DNA of 64,000 bases from Oscillospiraceae bacterium. GTDB taxonomy: Bacteria > Bacillota > Clostridia > Oscillospirales > CAG-272. The notes beneath the pieces are model-generated. The model was not told the origin of the DNA, searched no databases, and was given only the letters and a program-made list of their open reading frames with translations. Within the stretch, counting starts at the first letter, position 1. Each line of letters begins with the position of its first letter. The position numbers and the translations under genes are program-made. The stretch spans positions 38,366-102,365 of the forward strand of contig SVTL01000006.1 in NCBI GenBank assembly GCA_015063795.1. The letters are read 5' to 3'. This document shows positions 31,771-39,645 of the stretch, in pieces.

Positions 31771-33129
31771 TTAGCCTCTGATCTTCTTGGAAACAACGAC
31801 GGAAGCAACGGCCAGGGAAGCCAGAGCCATGATCGCGAGAACGGTGATGGCGGTGACGGAGGTGGCGGGAGCGGTGGTGCCGGCAGCCGTGGTAGCGGGA
31901 GCGGCAGTCGTTGCGGGAGCTGCAGTGGTAGCAGGAGCTGCGGTGGTAGCAGGAGCTGCAGTGGTAGCAGGAGCTGCGGTGGTGGCAGGAGCTGCAGTGG
32001 TAGCAGGAGCAGCGGTGGTCTCGGGAGCAGCAGTCGTTGCGGGAGCAGCGGTGGTGCTTGCCGCATCATCGGGCTTCACGATTTCATCAAAGTAGGTGAC
32101 AGCAGAAAGCAAAGCCGTTGCATCCCCCTTATAGTCAGCGATGTTGAGAAGGGACAGCTTGGGGATGTTGTTGGTGACGCCCACATCGATGTCGTTGATG
32201 GCGAGGCAGTTGGTGAAGTCACCGCCGTTGATGGTGACACTGACGACAGCATCCTCGTTGATGAAGCCGCCTGCACCTGCACCGTTGACCATGCCTTTAT
32301 ATGTACCGCCGTTGATGGTGACGTTGACGTTTCCGGTGGAGGGAGTGGAGTTGTGGAAGGAGGTACCGATCACATTGCCGAGAACGGTGGCGTTGTTAAT
32401 GGTGAGCTTTACATCTCCGGTGTGGCCGTAGTTCGCGCCGATGCCCTTCTGTGCGCCGCAGATGTGATTGAACGTGCCGCCGTTGATGGTCAGATCGGCG
32501 CTTCTGTCCTCAATCTTACGGTAGCGCTCGCCGCCGGCAAAGCTGACGTAGTAATTGGGATCATCCTTGTTGGCTTCATCGGCAGGACGGCTGGTGAAGC
32601 CCTCGCCGACCACGCAGGTGTAGAAGCCGGCGCAAATGAAGCGTTCGGTGCTGCCGCAGGCGATGGTGATGTTGTCCCAAACGGTGGGACCCATGCAAAC
32701 GATGTGAGCGGACTCGGTGAGGGTAAGCACAGCGCCGTTGGTCTGACGGTAGTCAACGCCGTTGTAAACCGAGGTGACGGTGATGGGGGCGGTGTGGTTT
32801 TCGCCGAGGCAGAGGTCACGGTCGTTGGCGCCGTTGCCGCGGACCTGGGCATGGCCTATGGTGACGGGACCGCAGATGACAATGGTTCCGCCGGTTTCCT
32901 GCAGCTTCAGCGCTGCCTGATACAGAGCGGTGTCCTTGTCGAAATGCGGGTTGGTCGCGGTGGCATCGTAATTGCCGGTGGTTGCCTTCAGAGGACTGGC
33001 GGCGGAGGCGCCGTCGCCGGAGGCACCGTCAGCAACAAAGATGACGGGCAGATCGGCTGCCTGCATAGGGATGGCGCAGATGGCTGCCAGAAGCAGGATT
33101 GCGAGAAGAGGAATCAGAAACTTCTTCAT
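31771..33129 (-). CDS. Surface protein C of the TAAPAT-stalk paralogue array
   Basis: From ATG 33129, preceded by AAAGGA, the protein is 452 residues. It has the signal peptide MKKFLIPLLAILLLAAICAI, an ectodomain nearly the twin of protein E (LKATTGNYDATATNPH, YNGVDYRQTNGAVLTLTESAH, GAQKGIGANYGHTGD), INGGT turn repeats, a stalk of nine APATTA/APETTA hexapeptides and the SKKIRG anchor of proteins B and D. So ectodomain and anchor have different closest relatives. Its transcript has an unusually long leader of about 130 bases. The function is unknown. Confidence 0.8.
   Translation of the reverse strand: MKKFLIPLLAILLLAAICAIPMQAADLPVIFVADGASGDGASAASPLKATTGNYDATATNPHFDKDTALYQAALKLQETGGTIVICGPVTIGHAQVRGNGANDRDLCLGENHTAPITVTSVYNGVDYRQTNGAVLTLTESAHIVCMGPTVWDNITIACGSTERFICAGFYTCVVGEGFTSRPADEANKDDPNYYVSFAGGERYRKIEDRSADLTINGGTFNHICGAQKGIGANYGHTGDVKLTINNATVLGNVIGTSFHNSTPSTGNVNVTINGGTYKGMVNGAGAGGFINEDAVVSVTINGGDFTNCLAINDIDVGVTNNIPKLSLLNIADYKGDATALLSAVTYFDEIVKPDDAASTTAAPATTAAPETTAAPATTAAPATTAAPATTAAPATTAAPATTAAPATTAAPATTAAGTTAPATSVTAITVLAIMALASLAVASVVVSKKIRG
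31878..32055 (-). repeat. 18-bp minisatellite in the stalk of gene C
   Basis: About nine units of GCAGGAGCTGCAGTGGTA type (plus-strand view) encode APATTA, one unit being APETTA. Confidence 0.9.
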
Positions 33130-33260
33130 GATGTGGTGTCCTTTCAACAATAGTATTCGATCGACGGACCGCTTGCCCCTTGCGGATACCGAGGCATTCG
33201 GACATGGACGTTATTTTCCACAGGCAGGTGAACGCTCCGCCCTCGTTCGGGTACACCTTT

Positions 33261-33289
33261 ATGATACAATATTCTTCTTTGGCAATCAA
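33261..33289 (-). promoter_or_regulatory. Promoter of surface protein C
   Basis: On the minus strand TTGATT (33289-33284) and TATCAT (33266-33261) are 17 bases apart. The start codon is about 130 bases downstream. Confidence 0.7.
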
Positions 33290-33360
33290 GAAAGGTTTCG
33301 GACGAAAAAACAGCATTGATGTCGTATTTGTCCAATTTCAAGCAATTGACAGCAAAAAAA

Positions 33361-33382
33361 GAAGACCGCCGAAGCGGTCTTC
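33361..33382 (-). terminator. Terminator of surface protein D
   Basis: GAAGACCGC (33361-33369) pairs with GCGGTCTTC (33374-33382) around CGAA, followed by a T run on the minus strand. It is identical to the hairpin of gene C. Confidence 0.92.
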
Positions 33383-33396
33383 TCAGTGTGAGGGGA

Positions 33397-34965
33397 TTAG
33401 CCTCTGATCTTCTTGGAAACAACGACGGAAGCAACGGCCAGGGAAGCCAGAGCCATGATCGCAAGAACGGTGATGGCGGTGACGGAGGTGGCAGGAGCGG
33501 TGGTGCCGGCAGCGGTGGTAGCAGGAGCGGCAGTCGTTGCGGGAGCAGCGGTGGTAGCAGGAGCTGCGGTGGTAGCAGGAGCTGCGGTGGTAGCAGGAGC
33601 TGCGGTGGTGGCAGGAGCTGCGGTGGTAGCGGGAGCTGCGGTGGTCTCGGGAGCAGCAGTCGTTGCGGGAGCAGCGGTGGTCTCGGGAGCTGCAGTGGTC
33701 TCAGCAGCAGCTGCGCCGGGCAGGATAACCTTGTCGAAGCCGTTGCCGGCATTCACGCCTGCACCCTTGGACTCAAGAGCGTCGGTAGCAGCGAAGAAGG
33801 CCTTGGCGATGGAGACGGTAGCCTGATTGTCCTTACCGGTGTTGATGGTGTGGGACTCAGCGTTGAAAGTAGCGGCATCCATGCCGGAGAAGTCGATGAC
33901 ACGGGTACCCTTGTTGGTGCCGTCGAGCCAAGCGGAACCGCCGGAAGCCCAGAAAGCGGCACCATAGGCAGCGGCGAAGGTACCGCCGTTAACCTTCAGG
34001 GTGTATACGCCGTCAGCATTGATGAAGCCGTTCTTACCCATGAAGACACCGGAGAGGGTACCGCCGTTGACGGTGATGTTGATGTTGCCTTCCACGCGGC
34101 AGGTAGCGGCAGACTGGTTGTCGCCGGAGCCGATGGAAGTAGAAGTACCGTAAACGGAGGACTTGACCGTACCGCCGTTGATGACGAGGTTGGCATCGCC
34201 GATCTGGTCGGAGTTGTTGTTGGCAGCGCCGAAGGAGGTAGAGGAGTAGATCTGGTACCAAGTACCGCTGTTAACGGTCATGTCAGTGCCCTTCTTGAGC
34301 GTGCCCCACAGGGAGCCGGCGATCAGGGTAGGATAACGGTTAGCGGTGGTAACTTCGCTGTTGGACTTCAGGTCGAACTGGGTGACAACGATGCCGTCGC
34401 CGATCACAGTCTTGTTACCCATGAAGCCGATGTTAGGAGTCTGGCCTGCCCAGACATTGGTGTCCTGGAGAACCTTGAAGTTGAGGTTTTCCCAGGTGGA
34501 AGCTGCGTTGAAGTGGATGCGGGGGTTGTTGTAGGTCAGGTCGTAAACGAACTCTGCACCGGTGGTACGGTAGTCAACGCCGCCGTAGACCGAGGTGATG
34601 GTCAGGGTCTTGCCCTCAGCAATGGCAGGAGAACGCCAGTTAGCGGAGGACTTGTGAGGAACGGTCTCGCCTTCCTTACCGGTGTTGGGAGCATAGCCAA
34701 CGGAGGTATCGTCAACGATAACGATGGTACCGCCGGTTTCCTTCAGAGCTTCCATAGCACGGTAGAAAGCGCTGGACTTGAAGGTGTCGAACTTGGGAGC
34801 GGTGGTGTCATAGGCAGAGCCGTGTCCGAGGGGAGCGTCAGGGGTGGAACCGTCACCGGTACCCTTATCGGATACGAAGATGACCGGGTCAGCAGCCGTC
34901 ATCGGGATGGCGCAGAAAGCAGCCACGAGGATGAGGGCCAGCATGGGGAGCAAAAACTTTTTCAT
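33397..34965 (-). CDS. Surface protein D of the TAAPAT-stalk paralogue array
   Basis: This 522-residue protein is the longest of the five. It has the signal peptide MKKFLLPMLALILVAAFCAI, the shared start VIFVSDKGTGDGSTPDAPLG, and the most divergent ectodomain (TSVYGGVDYRTTGAEFVYDL, TVNGGTLSGVFMGKNGF). About eleven APATTA/APETTA hexapeptides form the stalk and the SKKIRG anchor ends the protein. No clear promoter precedes it. Its leader contains three ATAAAAT repeats (34984-35012), so it may use a weak promoter or read-through from gene E. Confidence 0.8.
   Translation of the reverse strand: MKKFLLPMLALILVAAFCAIPMTAADPVIFVSDKGTGDGSTPDAPLGHGSAYDTTAPKFDTFKSSAFYRAMEALKETGGTIVIVDDTSVGYAPNTGKEGETVPHKSSANWRSPAIAEGKTLTITSVYGGVDYRTTGAEFVYDLTYNNPRIHFNAASTWENLNFKVLQDTNVWAGQTPNIGFMGNKTVIGDGIVVTQFDLKSNSEVTTANRYPTLIAGSLWGTLKKGTDMTVNSGTWYQIYSSTSFGAANNNSDQIGDANLVINGGTVKSSVYGTSTSIGSGDNQSAATCRVEGNINITVNGGTLSGVFMGKNGFINADGVYTLKVNGGTFAAAYGAAFWASGGSAWLDGTNKGTRVIDFSGMDAATFNAESHTINTGKDNQATVSIAKAFFAATDALESKGAGVNAGNGFDKVILPGAAAAETTAAPETTAAPATTAAPETTAAPATTAAPATTAAPATTAAPATTAAPATTAAPATTAAPATTAAGTTAPATSVTAITVLAIMALASLAVASVVVSKKIRG
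33503..33708 (-). repeat. 18-bp minisatellite in the stalk of gene D
   Basis: About eleven units of GCAGGAGCTGCGGTGGTA type (plus-strand view), several consecutive ones identical, encode APATTA and APETTA. It is the longest tract of the array. Confidence 0.9.
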
Positions 34966-35024
34966 GATGGTTTCCTTTCCTTTTATAAATATAAAATATA
35001 AAATATAAAATGTATTTCCGACAC

Positions 35025-35060
35025 GATCGCGGATCGTTTGTTTGGCAAAGACCCGCGATC
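35025..35060. other. Inverted repeat between genes D and E
   Basis: GATCGCGG (35025-35032) pairs with CCGCGATC (35053-35060). No T run follows on either strand, so gene E has no clear terminator here. Confidence 0.55.
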
Positions 35061-35080
35061 ATGCAAACGGCAGGGTTAAC

Positions 35081-36409
35081 TTATTTCTTCTTCTTGAGAA
35101 CGATCACAGCCACAACAGCGATGACAACGACAACCGCAACAACGATGCCGATGATCAGACCGGTGTTGCCGCCTTCAGCCTTGGGAGCAGCGGGAGCAGC
35201 GGTGGTCTCGGGCTCTTCTGCGTCAGCAGCGGTGGTCTCGGCGTCAGCAGCGGTGGTCTCGGGAGCCGCCGTGGTCTCGGGAGCAGCGGTGGTGGTTTCG
35301 GGAGCTGCCGTGGTCTCGGGAGCAGCGGTGGTGGTCTCCACATAGCCCTCGGGCTTCACGATCTCGTCGAAGTAGGAAACGGTGGCGAGGAGCGCGCCCA
35401 CATCGCCCTTGTAGTTGGCAATGTTGAGCATGGAGAGCTTGGGAATGTTGTTGGAAACACCAACGTCGATGTCGTTGATGCCGAGGCAGTCAGCGAATTC
35501 GCCGCCGTTGATGGTCACAGTAACCGTAGCGTCGTCATTCTTGAAGCCGCCTGCGCCTGCACCGTTGACGGTGCCCTTGAACGTACCGCCGTTGATGGTG
35601 ATGTTGACGTTACCGGTGGAGGGGGTGGTGTTGTGGAAGGAGGTACCGATGACGTTGCCGAGGAAGGTACCGCCGTTGAGGGTGAGGGAGACATCGCCCA
35701 CGTGAGCGTAGTTGGAGCCGATACCCTTCTGGGCGCCGCAGACGTTGTTGAACGTACCGCCGTTGATGGTCAGATCGCCTGCGCGGTCTTCCACCTTCTT
35801 GTAGCGCTCGCCGCCAACGAAGCTGACGTAGTAAGCGGGATCATCCTTGTAGGTCTCATCGACGGGCTTGGAATCGAAGCCTTCACCGACCACGCAGGGA
35901 TAGAAGCCGGCGCAGATGTAACGGTTGGTGTTGCCGCAGAGAACGGTCAGGTTATCCCAGTTGGTGGGACCCATGCAGACGATGTGGGCGCACTCGGTGA
36001 GAGTGAGCGAAGCGTTGTTGGTCTGACGGTAGTCAACGCCGTTGTAAACCGAGGTGATGGTGATGGGCGCGGTGTGATTCTCGCCCAGATAGAGGTCACG
36101 GTCGTTGGCACCGTTGCCGCGGACCTGAGCCTTACCGAGAACAACGGGACCGCAGATAACGATGGTACCGCCGGTTTCCTTCAGCTTCAGAGCAGCCTGA
36201 TAGATCGCGGTGTCTTTGTCGAGATGCGGGTTGGTTGCGGTGGCATCGTAGTTGCCGGTGGTTGCCTGCAGGGGGCTGTCAGCGGAAGAACCGTCGCCGG
36301 TGGCGCCGTCAGCGATGAAGACGACGGGAAGCTCAGCTGCCTGCATGGGGATGGCGCACAGAGCAGCCAGAAGCAGGGTTGCGAGAAGGGGGATCAAAAA
36401 CTTTTTCAT
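35081..36409 (-). CDS. Surface protein E of the TAAPAT-stalk paralogue array
   Basis: This 442-residue protein has the signal peptide MKKFLIPLLATLLLAALCAI, an ectodomain very close to protein C (LQATTGNYDATATNPH, YNGVDYRQTNNASLTLTECAH, GAQKGIGSNYAHVGD) and INGGT turn repeats. The stalk has mixed TAAPETT and ADAETTA units, and the anchor GLIIGIVVAVVVVIAVVAVIVL with KKKK is like that of protein A. It is the first gene of the array in the direction of transcription. Function is unknown. Confidence 0.8.
   Translation of the reverse strand: MKKFLIPLLATLLLAALCAIPMQAAELPVVFIADGATGDGSSADSPLQATTGNYDATATNPHLDKDTAIYQAALKLKETGGTIVICGPVVLGKAQVRGNGANDRDLYLGENHTAPITITSVYNGVDYRQTNNASLTLTECAHIVCMGPTNWDNLTVLCGNTNRYICAGFYPCVVGEGFDSKPVDETYKDDPAYYVSFVGGERYKKVEDRAGDLTINGGTFNNVCGAQKGIGSNYAHVGDVSLTLNGGTFLGNVIGTSFHNTTPSTGNVNITINGGTFKGTVNGAGAGGFKNDDATVTVTINGGEFADCLGINDIDVGVSNNIPKLSMLNIANYKGDVGALLATVSYFDEIVKPEGYVETTTAAPETTAAPETTTAAPETTAAPETTAADAETTAADAEEPETTAAPAAPKAEGGNTGLIIGIVVAVVVVIAVVAVIVLKKKK
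35187..35340 (-). repeat. Irregular minisatellite in the stalk of gene E
   Basis: Units of 15-18 bases encode AAPETT, TTAAPET and ADAETTA. They are less regular than those of genes B, C and D. Confidence 0.8.
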
Positions 36410-36521
36410 AAATGGTGTCCTTTCTTTAGTTTTTCATAAATTTTTTATTTTTTTTATTTTTTCGTTTCGGGGATACGCGCCTTTGACCGATGAAAAAAGA
36501 CACGTATAACATTATAGAAGA

Positions 36522-36550
36522 ATTATAGCATAAATTTGAATGAATTTCAA
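36522..36550 (-). promoter_or_regulatory. Promoter of surface protein E
   Basis: On the minus strand TTGAAA (36550-36545) and a perfect TATAAT (36527-36522) are 17 bases apart. Confidence 0.8.
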
Positions 36551-36678
36551 TCGTTTTTTCAAAAATTGTTCTTGTGGGATTGCACAAAATTGCGGACATT
36601 TTTTGACGATTCCGACATTTTTTGTCTTGAAATTCCACTCGTATGTGAGTTTTTTGAACGCAGAAAACGAAAAAAACA

Positions 36679-36704
36679 GAATGCCGCATGAAAAAACGGC
36701 ATTC
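36679..36704 (-). terminator. Terminator of the envelope operon
   Basis: GAATGCCG (36679-36686) pairs with CGGCATTC (36697-36704); the minus strand continues with TGTTTTTTT. Confidence 0.88.
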
Positions 36705-36719
36705 CGTGAGGCTGGTTGT

Positions 36720-37976
36720 TCAGTTGTCGCTGCCGATGAGAAAATCGGGCAGAAAAGCGGCATCGATGGTGTCGGTGAAATAGGAAGTCAGCTTTTGCAG
36801 GGTGGTGCTGTTGCCGTAGTAGGAGATGCCGTGGGCGCGGGCCATCGCATCGGTATACTGCTCGAGCAGGTGGACCTTGTTTTCATAAAAGCGGGGGGTG
36901 AAGGCGAAGACGGTGGGTGTGAAGCGGACATTTTCGATCACGGGCGCTTCGCTGCCGGTCTGCACGATGTCAAAGCCGATCAGACCGCCGCACATGTTGA
37001 TGTCCCGTTCCATTTCCGCGATGAAGTTGCCCAGCGAATACACGCAGAGCATCCTGTTGCCCTCGCTTCCCTCGATCCATTCGATGGGCTGGATCACGTG
37101 GGGGTGGTGTCCGATGACGGCCGCCGCGCCCAGATCCGCGAAGAGCTGCGCATACTGTTTCTGGATGGCGTTGGGCTTGAAGGTGTTTTCATCGCCCCAA
37201 TGCACCGAGACGAGGATCACATCGGAGACCTCCTTGGCCAGCGCGAACTGCTTTTTGATCAGCTCCTCGTTTTCCAGATAGGGAATGACCATCTCCGAGC
37301 CCTTGGGCAGGGAGAGGTAGTTGGTGAAGTAGGTATAGGACAGAAAGGCGATGCGGATGCCGTTTTTTTCGATGACGCGGATGCGCTCGGCATCGGTCTG
37401 ATCCTTGTATCCGCCGAGGAAGGTGATGTCCAATTCCTCCAGAAGATCGATGGTCTCGCGCAGTCCCTGCTCGCCTATGTCCAGCATATGGTTGGTGGCG
37501 ATGTTGAGCACGTCAAAGCCCAGCTCTTTCAGATCATACGCCATGTCGGTGGGGCAGTTGAAACGGGGATAGTAGGCAATGGGCGCCGATGCGCTCATCA
37601 CATTCTCCTGGTTGATGAAGGCGATGTCCGCTTCGGCGATGAGGCTTTCAACGTTGGAAAAGGTGGGCTTGAAGTTGTAGGTGCGTCCGCCTGCCTCCGC
37701 CAACGACTTGGCCTCGCGGGTGTTGCCGTAATAGGTCAGGTTGTCGCCGCAGCCGATGAAGGAGACGGTGTTGACCGCAGGGGGAAGCGGAGTGACGGGC
37801 GCCGGCGGCTCGGTCTGCGGAATGAAGCCTTGGATGCGGGGCGCGGTGGTCTGCGGCGGCGTTTCGACCGCATAAGGATCGGACGGCAGCTTTTGACAGG
37901 CAGAGAGAAGCAGAGCGAACAGCGCACAGAGAATCAGAAAAAGGACGCGGCTTTTATGCTTTTTTGTGCCTTGCAT
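36720..37976 (-). CDS. CapA family lipoprotein (poly-gamma-glutamate-synthesis-type metallophosphatase)
   Basis: From ATG 37976 the protein is 418 residues. It has a lipoprotein signal (LFLILCALFALLLSACQK), a Pro/Thr-rich linker, and the CapA/PGA_cap domain: VSFIGCGDNLTYYGN, ADIAFINQENVMS, DVLNIATNHMLDIG, VILVSVHWGDENT and VIGHHPHVIQPIEW, with metal-binding D, H and N residues. CapA-like proteins take part in poly-gamma-glutamate or other envelope polymer synthesis, or act as phosphoesterases. It is the last gene of the six-gene envelope operon and overlaps the PAP2 gene by 23 bases. Confidence 0.9.
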   Translation of the reverse strand: MQGTKKHKSRVLFLILCALFALLLSACQKLPSDPYAVETPPQTTAPRIQGFIPQTEPPAPVTPLPPAVNTVSFIGCGDNLTYYGNTREAKSLAEAGGRTYNFKPTFSNVESLIAEADIAFINQENVMSASAPIAYYPRFNCPTDMAYDLKELGFDVLNIATNHMLDIGEQGLRETIDLLEELDITFLGGYKDQTDAERIRVIEKNGIRIAFLSYTYFTNYLSLPKGSEMVIPYLENEELIKKQFALAKEVSDVILVSVHWGDENTFKPNAIQKQYAQLFADLGAAAVIGHHPHVIQPIEWIEGSEGNRMLCVYSLGNFIAEMERDINMCGGLIGFDIVQTGSEAPVIENVRFTPTVFAFTPRFYENKVHLLEQYTDAMARAHGISYYGNSTTLQKLTSYFTDTIDAAFLPDFLIGSDN

Positions 37977-38502
37977 ACAGTTCCTCCGTTTTGTTGACGG
38001 CAAAGACAGCCAGCCTGCCGATGAGAAGCCCCAGCAGGATGCCGGCCAGCACGTCGGTGGGAAAATGAACGTATAGATAGAGACGGGAGAAGCAGACGAG
38101 AAGCGCATAGACCATCGCGGCGATGCCTGCGCGTCTGTGACGGCAGAGGAGCACGGTGGCGCATTCGATGCAGGAAACGGCGTGGCCCGAGGGGAAGGAG
38201 TAGTCGCTCAGCGGTGCGATGATCAGCCGCGCGGCCTCGTTCAGCTCATACGGACGGATGCGTGCCACCAGCGGCTTGAGCATGACGTTGGCGGTGAGCA
38301 GCCCGAGAATCAGTGCGGCGGCCAGCATGATGCCGGTCTTCCGCGTTTGTTTGAACAAGAGGAGGATCAGAGCCAGCACGATCCAGATCGCACCCGCCTC
38401 GTCGAGAAGTGAGACAAATCTCATCAGCCCGTCGAGAAAAGGGTTGGCGATGGCCGCGATGGCATCGAGGATGCGAAGCTCAAAAAGATTGATGGCGTTC
38501 AT
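37954..38502 (-). CDS. PAP2 family membrane phosphatase
   Basis: From ATG 38502 the protein is 182 residues with about five membrane helices. The PAP2 motifs are K-P-L-V-A-R-I-R-P, the central YSFPSGHA and RLYLYVHFPTDVLAG. Such enzymes dephosphorylate undecaprenyl pyrophosphate or related lipid phosphates on the outer face of the membrane. In this operon it may recycle the lipid carrier for a cell-wall glycopolymer. Confidence 0.93.
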   Translation of the reverse strand: MNAINLFELRILDAIAAIANPFLDGLMRFVSLLDEAGAIWIVLALILLLFKQTRKTGIMLAAALILGLLTANVMLKPLVARIRPYELNEAARLIIAPLSDYSFPSGHAVSCIECATVLLCRHRRAGIAAMVYALLVCFSRLYLYVHFPTDVLAGILLGLLIGRLAVFAVNKTEELYARHKKA

Positions 38503-38538
38503 GTTGTGTCTGCCTTTCACATTCAAAGAAAAGGAGGA

Positions 38539-39621
38539 TCAGTTGTTGTTGTAGCGGTCGTAGATCAGATATTGGTCGCCGACGCGGCGCAGATAGAAGG
38601 TGATGTCGATGAAGTCGCGGAAGTCCTCCATGCCCGGCTTTTTCAGCACATGGACGAAGGAGACGCGGCAGGAGAAGGTGTTGTCATCGTAGCGGAAGAA
38701 TTCGCCGCATTTGACATCCTCGAAATCGTAGCTGCTGTGGGGGATGACAAAGTAATATTCCACGGTGCTGATGCCGTCGTACAAAGGCGTACCCTTTTCA
38801 AAGTAGGACAGGACCTTGTTGCGGTTGCCGTCCATCTGCATGAAAGCGGCGTAGGCCTTGGCGGCGGTGAGAACGTGCTCGCTCATCTCGCTCTGAAGCG
38901 CATCGTCGTAAACGATGGCGGCCTTGGGCACATCCCGCTGTTCATCGATGCCAAGCTCGCACTCGCGTCCGTCGGGGGAGATGACCTTGACCTGCGGCGC
39001 ATACAGCAGATCGGTGATCTCATACAGCGAATAGGTCAGCCCCTTCACGCCCTCGGGCATATGCTCGCAGGAGGGGGTGGGAATGTCCTTTTCCTTGATG
39101 AGAGAGGTGTCGGCCTCCTTGCCGTTGAACGTCAGCGTATAGCCGTCGGGCACCATCACCGAAGCCGACTGATCCTTTTTCACAAAGACCTCCAGCGACT
39201 CGAGTGCATAGAGATCGTGGCCGTATTTGCTGCTCCTTCCGCTCTTGGCCAGCGTGAACGAGGAGATCTTTTTCTCTCCTGCCTTCACGTTGTATTTCTC
39301 GCGCCCGTCAAGACCGGTGGAGACGGAGGTGTAGCTCAGCGGCTGACCGTCGATGGCCTCGGACAGCTTTTGAAGAGCATCTCCCTCGCTTTCATAGGGA
39401 GAGGTCTCAAAGCCGGCACCGCTTAGGAGAGCGCTCTTGTCCTCGCTTTGGTAATACTGCTCGAAGACCGCCTCGGCGGCGTACTTGGGCAGGGAGGCCT
39501 CATAGTCGGCCAGCCAGTCCTTCAACAGCGTCAGCCCGTAGAAAAAGGCGGCGAAAAAGAGGACGATGAAGGCGAGGAGGACGATATAAAAAACGGGAAA
39601 GCGTCTGCGTGTTCTGCTCAT
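38539..39621 (-). CDS. Single-pass membrane protein, function unknown
   Basis: This 360-residue protein has a basic N-terminus (MSRTRRRFP), one membrane helix (VFYIVLLAFIVLFFAAFFYGL) and a long extracellular domain without cysteines that ends YLIYDRYNNN. I recognise no family. Tight placement between the phosphodiester glycosidase and PAP2 genes suggests a role in the same envelope process. Confidence 0.75.
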   Translation of the reverse strand: MSRTRRRFPVFYIVLLAFIVLFFAAFFYGLTLLKDWLADYEASLPKYAAEAVFEQYYQSEDKSALLSGAGFETSPYESEGDALQKLSEAIDGQPLSYTSVSTGLDGREKYNVKAGEKKISSFTLAKSGRSSKYGHDLYALESLEVFVKKDQSASVMVPDGYTLTFNGKEADTSLIKEKDIPTPSCEHMPEGVKGLTYSLYEITDLLYAPQVKVISPDGRECELGIDEQRDVPKAAIVYDDALQSEMSEHVLTAAKAYAAFMQMDGNRNKVLSYFEKGTPLYDGISTVEYYFVIPHSSYDFEDVKCGEFFRYDDNTFSCRVSFVHVLKKPGMEDFRDFIDITFYLRRVGDQYLIYDRYNNN

Positions 39622-39645
39622 GTGATGCCTCGTAAGCTGCGGCCG

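Larger units (their letters stand above)
36410..36719. other. Intergenic stretch upstream of surface gene E
   Basis: It holds an AT-rich leader with long T runs (36435-36465), the promoter of gene E (36522-36550) and the terminator of the capA-like gene. No gene is seen. Confidence 0.7.

Noticed and set aside
30062..33708. Possible CRISPR-like repeats
   Set aside because: The 18-base units are contiguous without spacers and lie in frame inside coding sequence.
31627..35001. Gly/Ser-rich plus-strand frames across surface genes C and D
   Set aside because: They arise from reading the 18-bp stalk repeat in the wrong strand. The minus-strand frames have signal peptides, anchors, promoters and terminators.
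28262..36409. Sortase-anchored (LPXTG) surface proteins
   Set aside because: None of the five C-termini has an LPXTG-like motif; they end in a membrane helix and a short basic tail.
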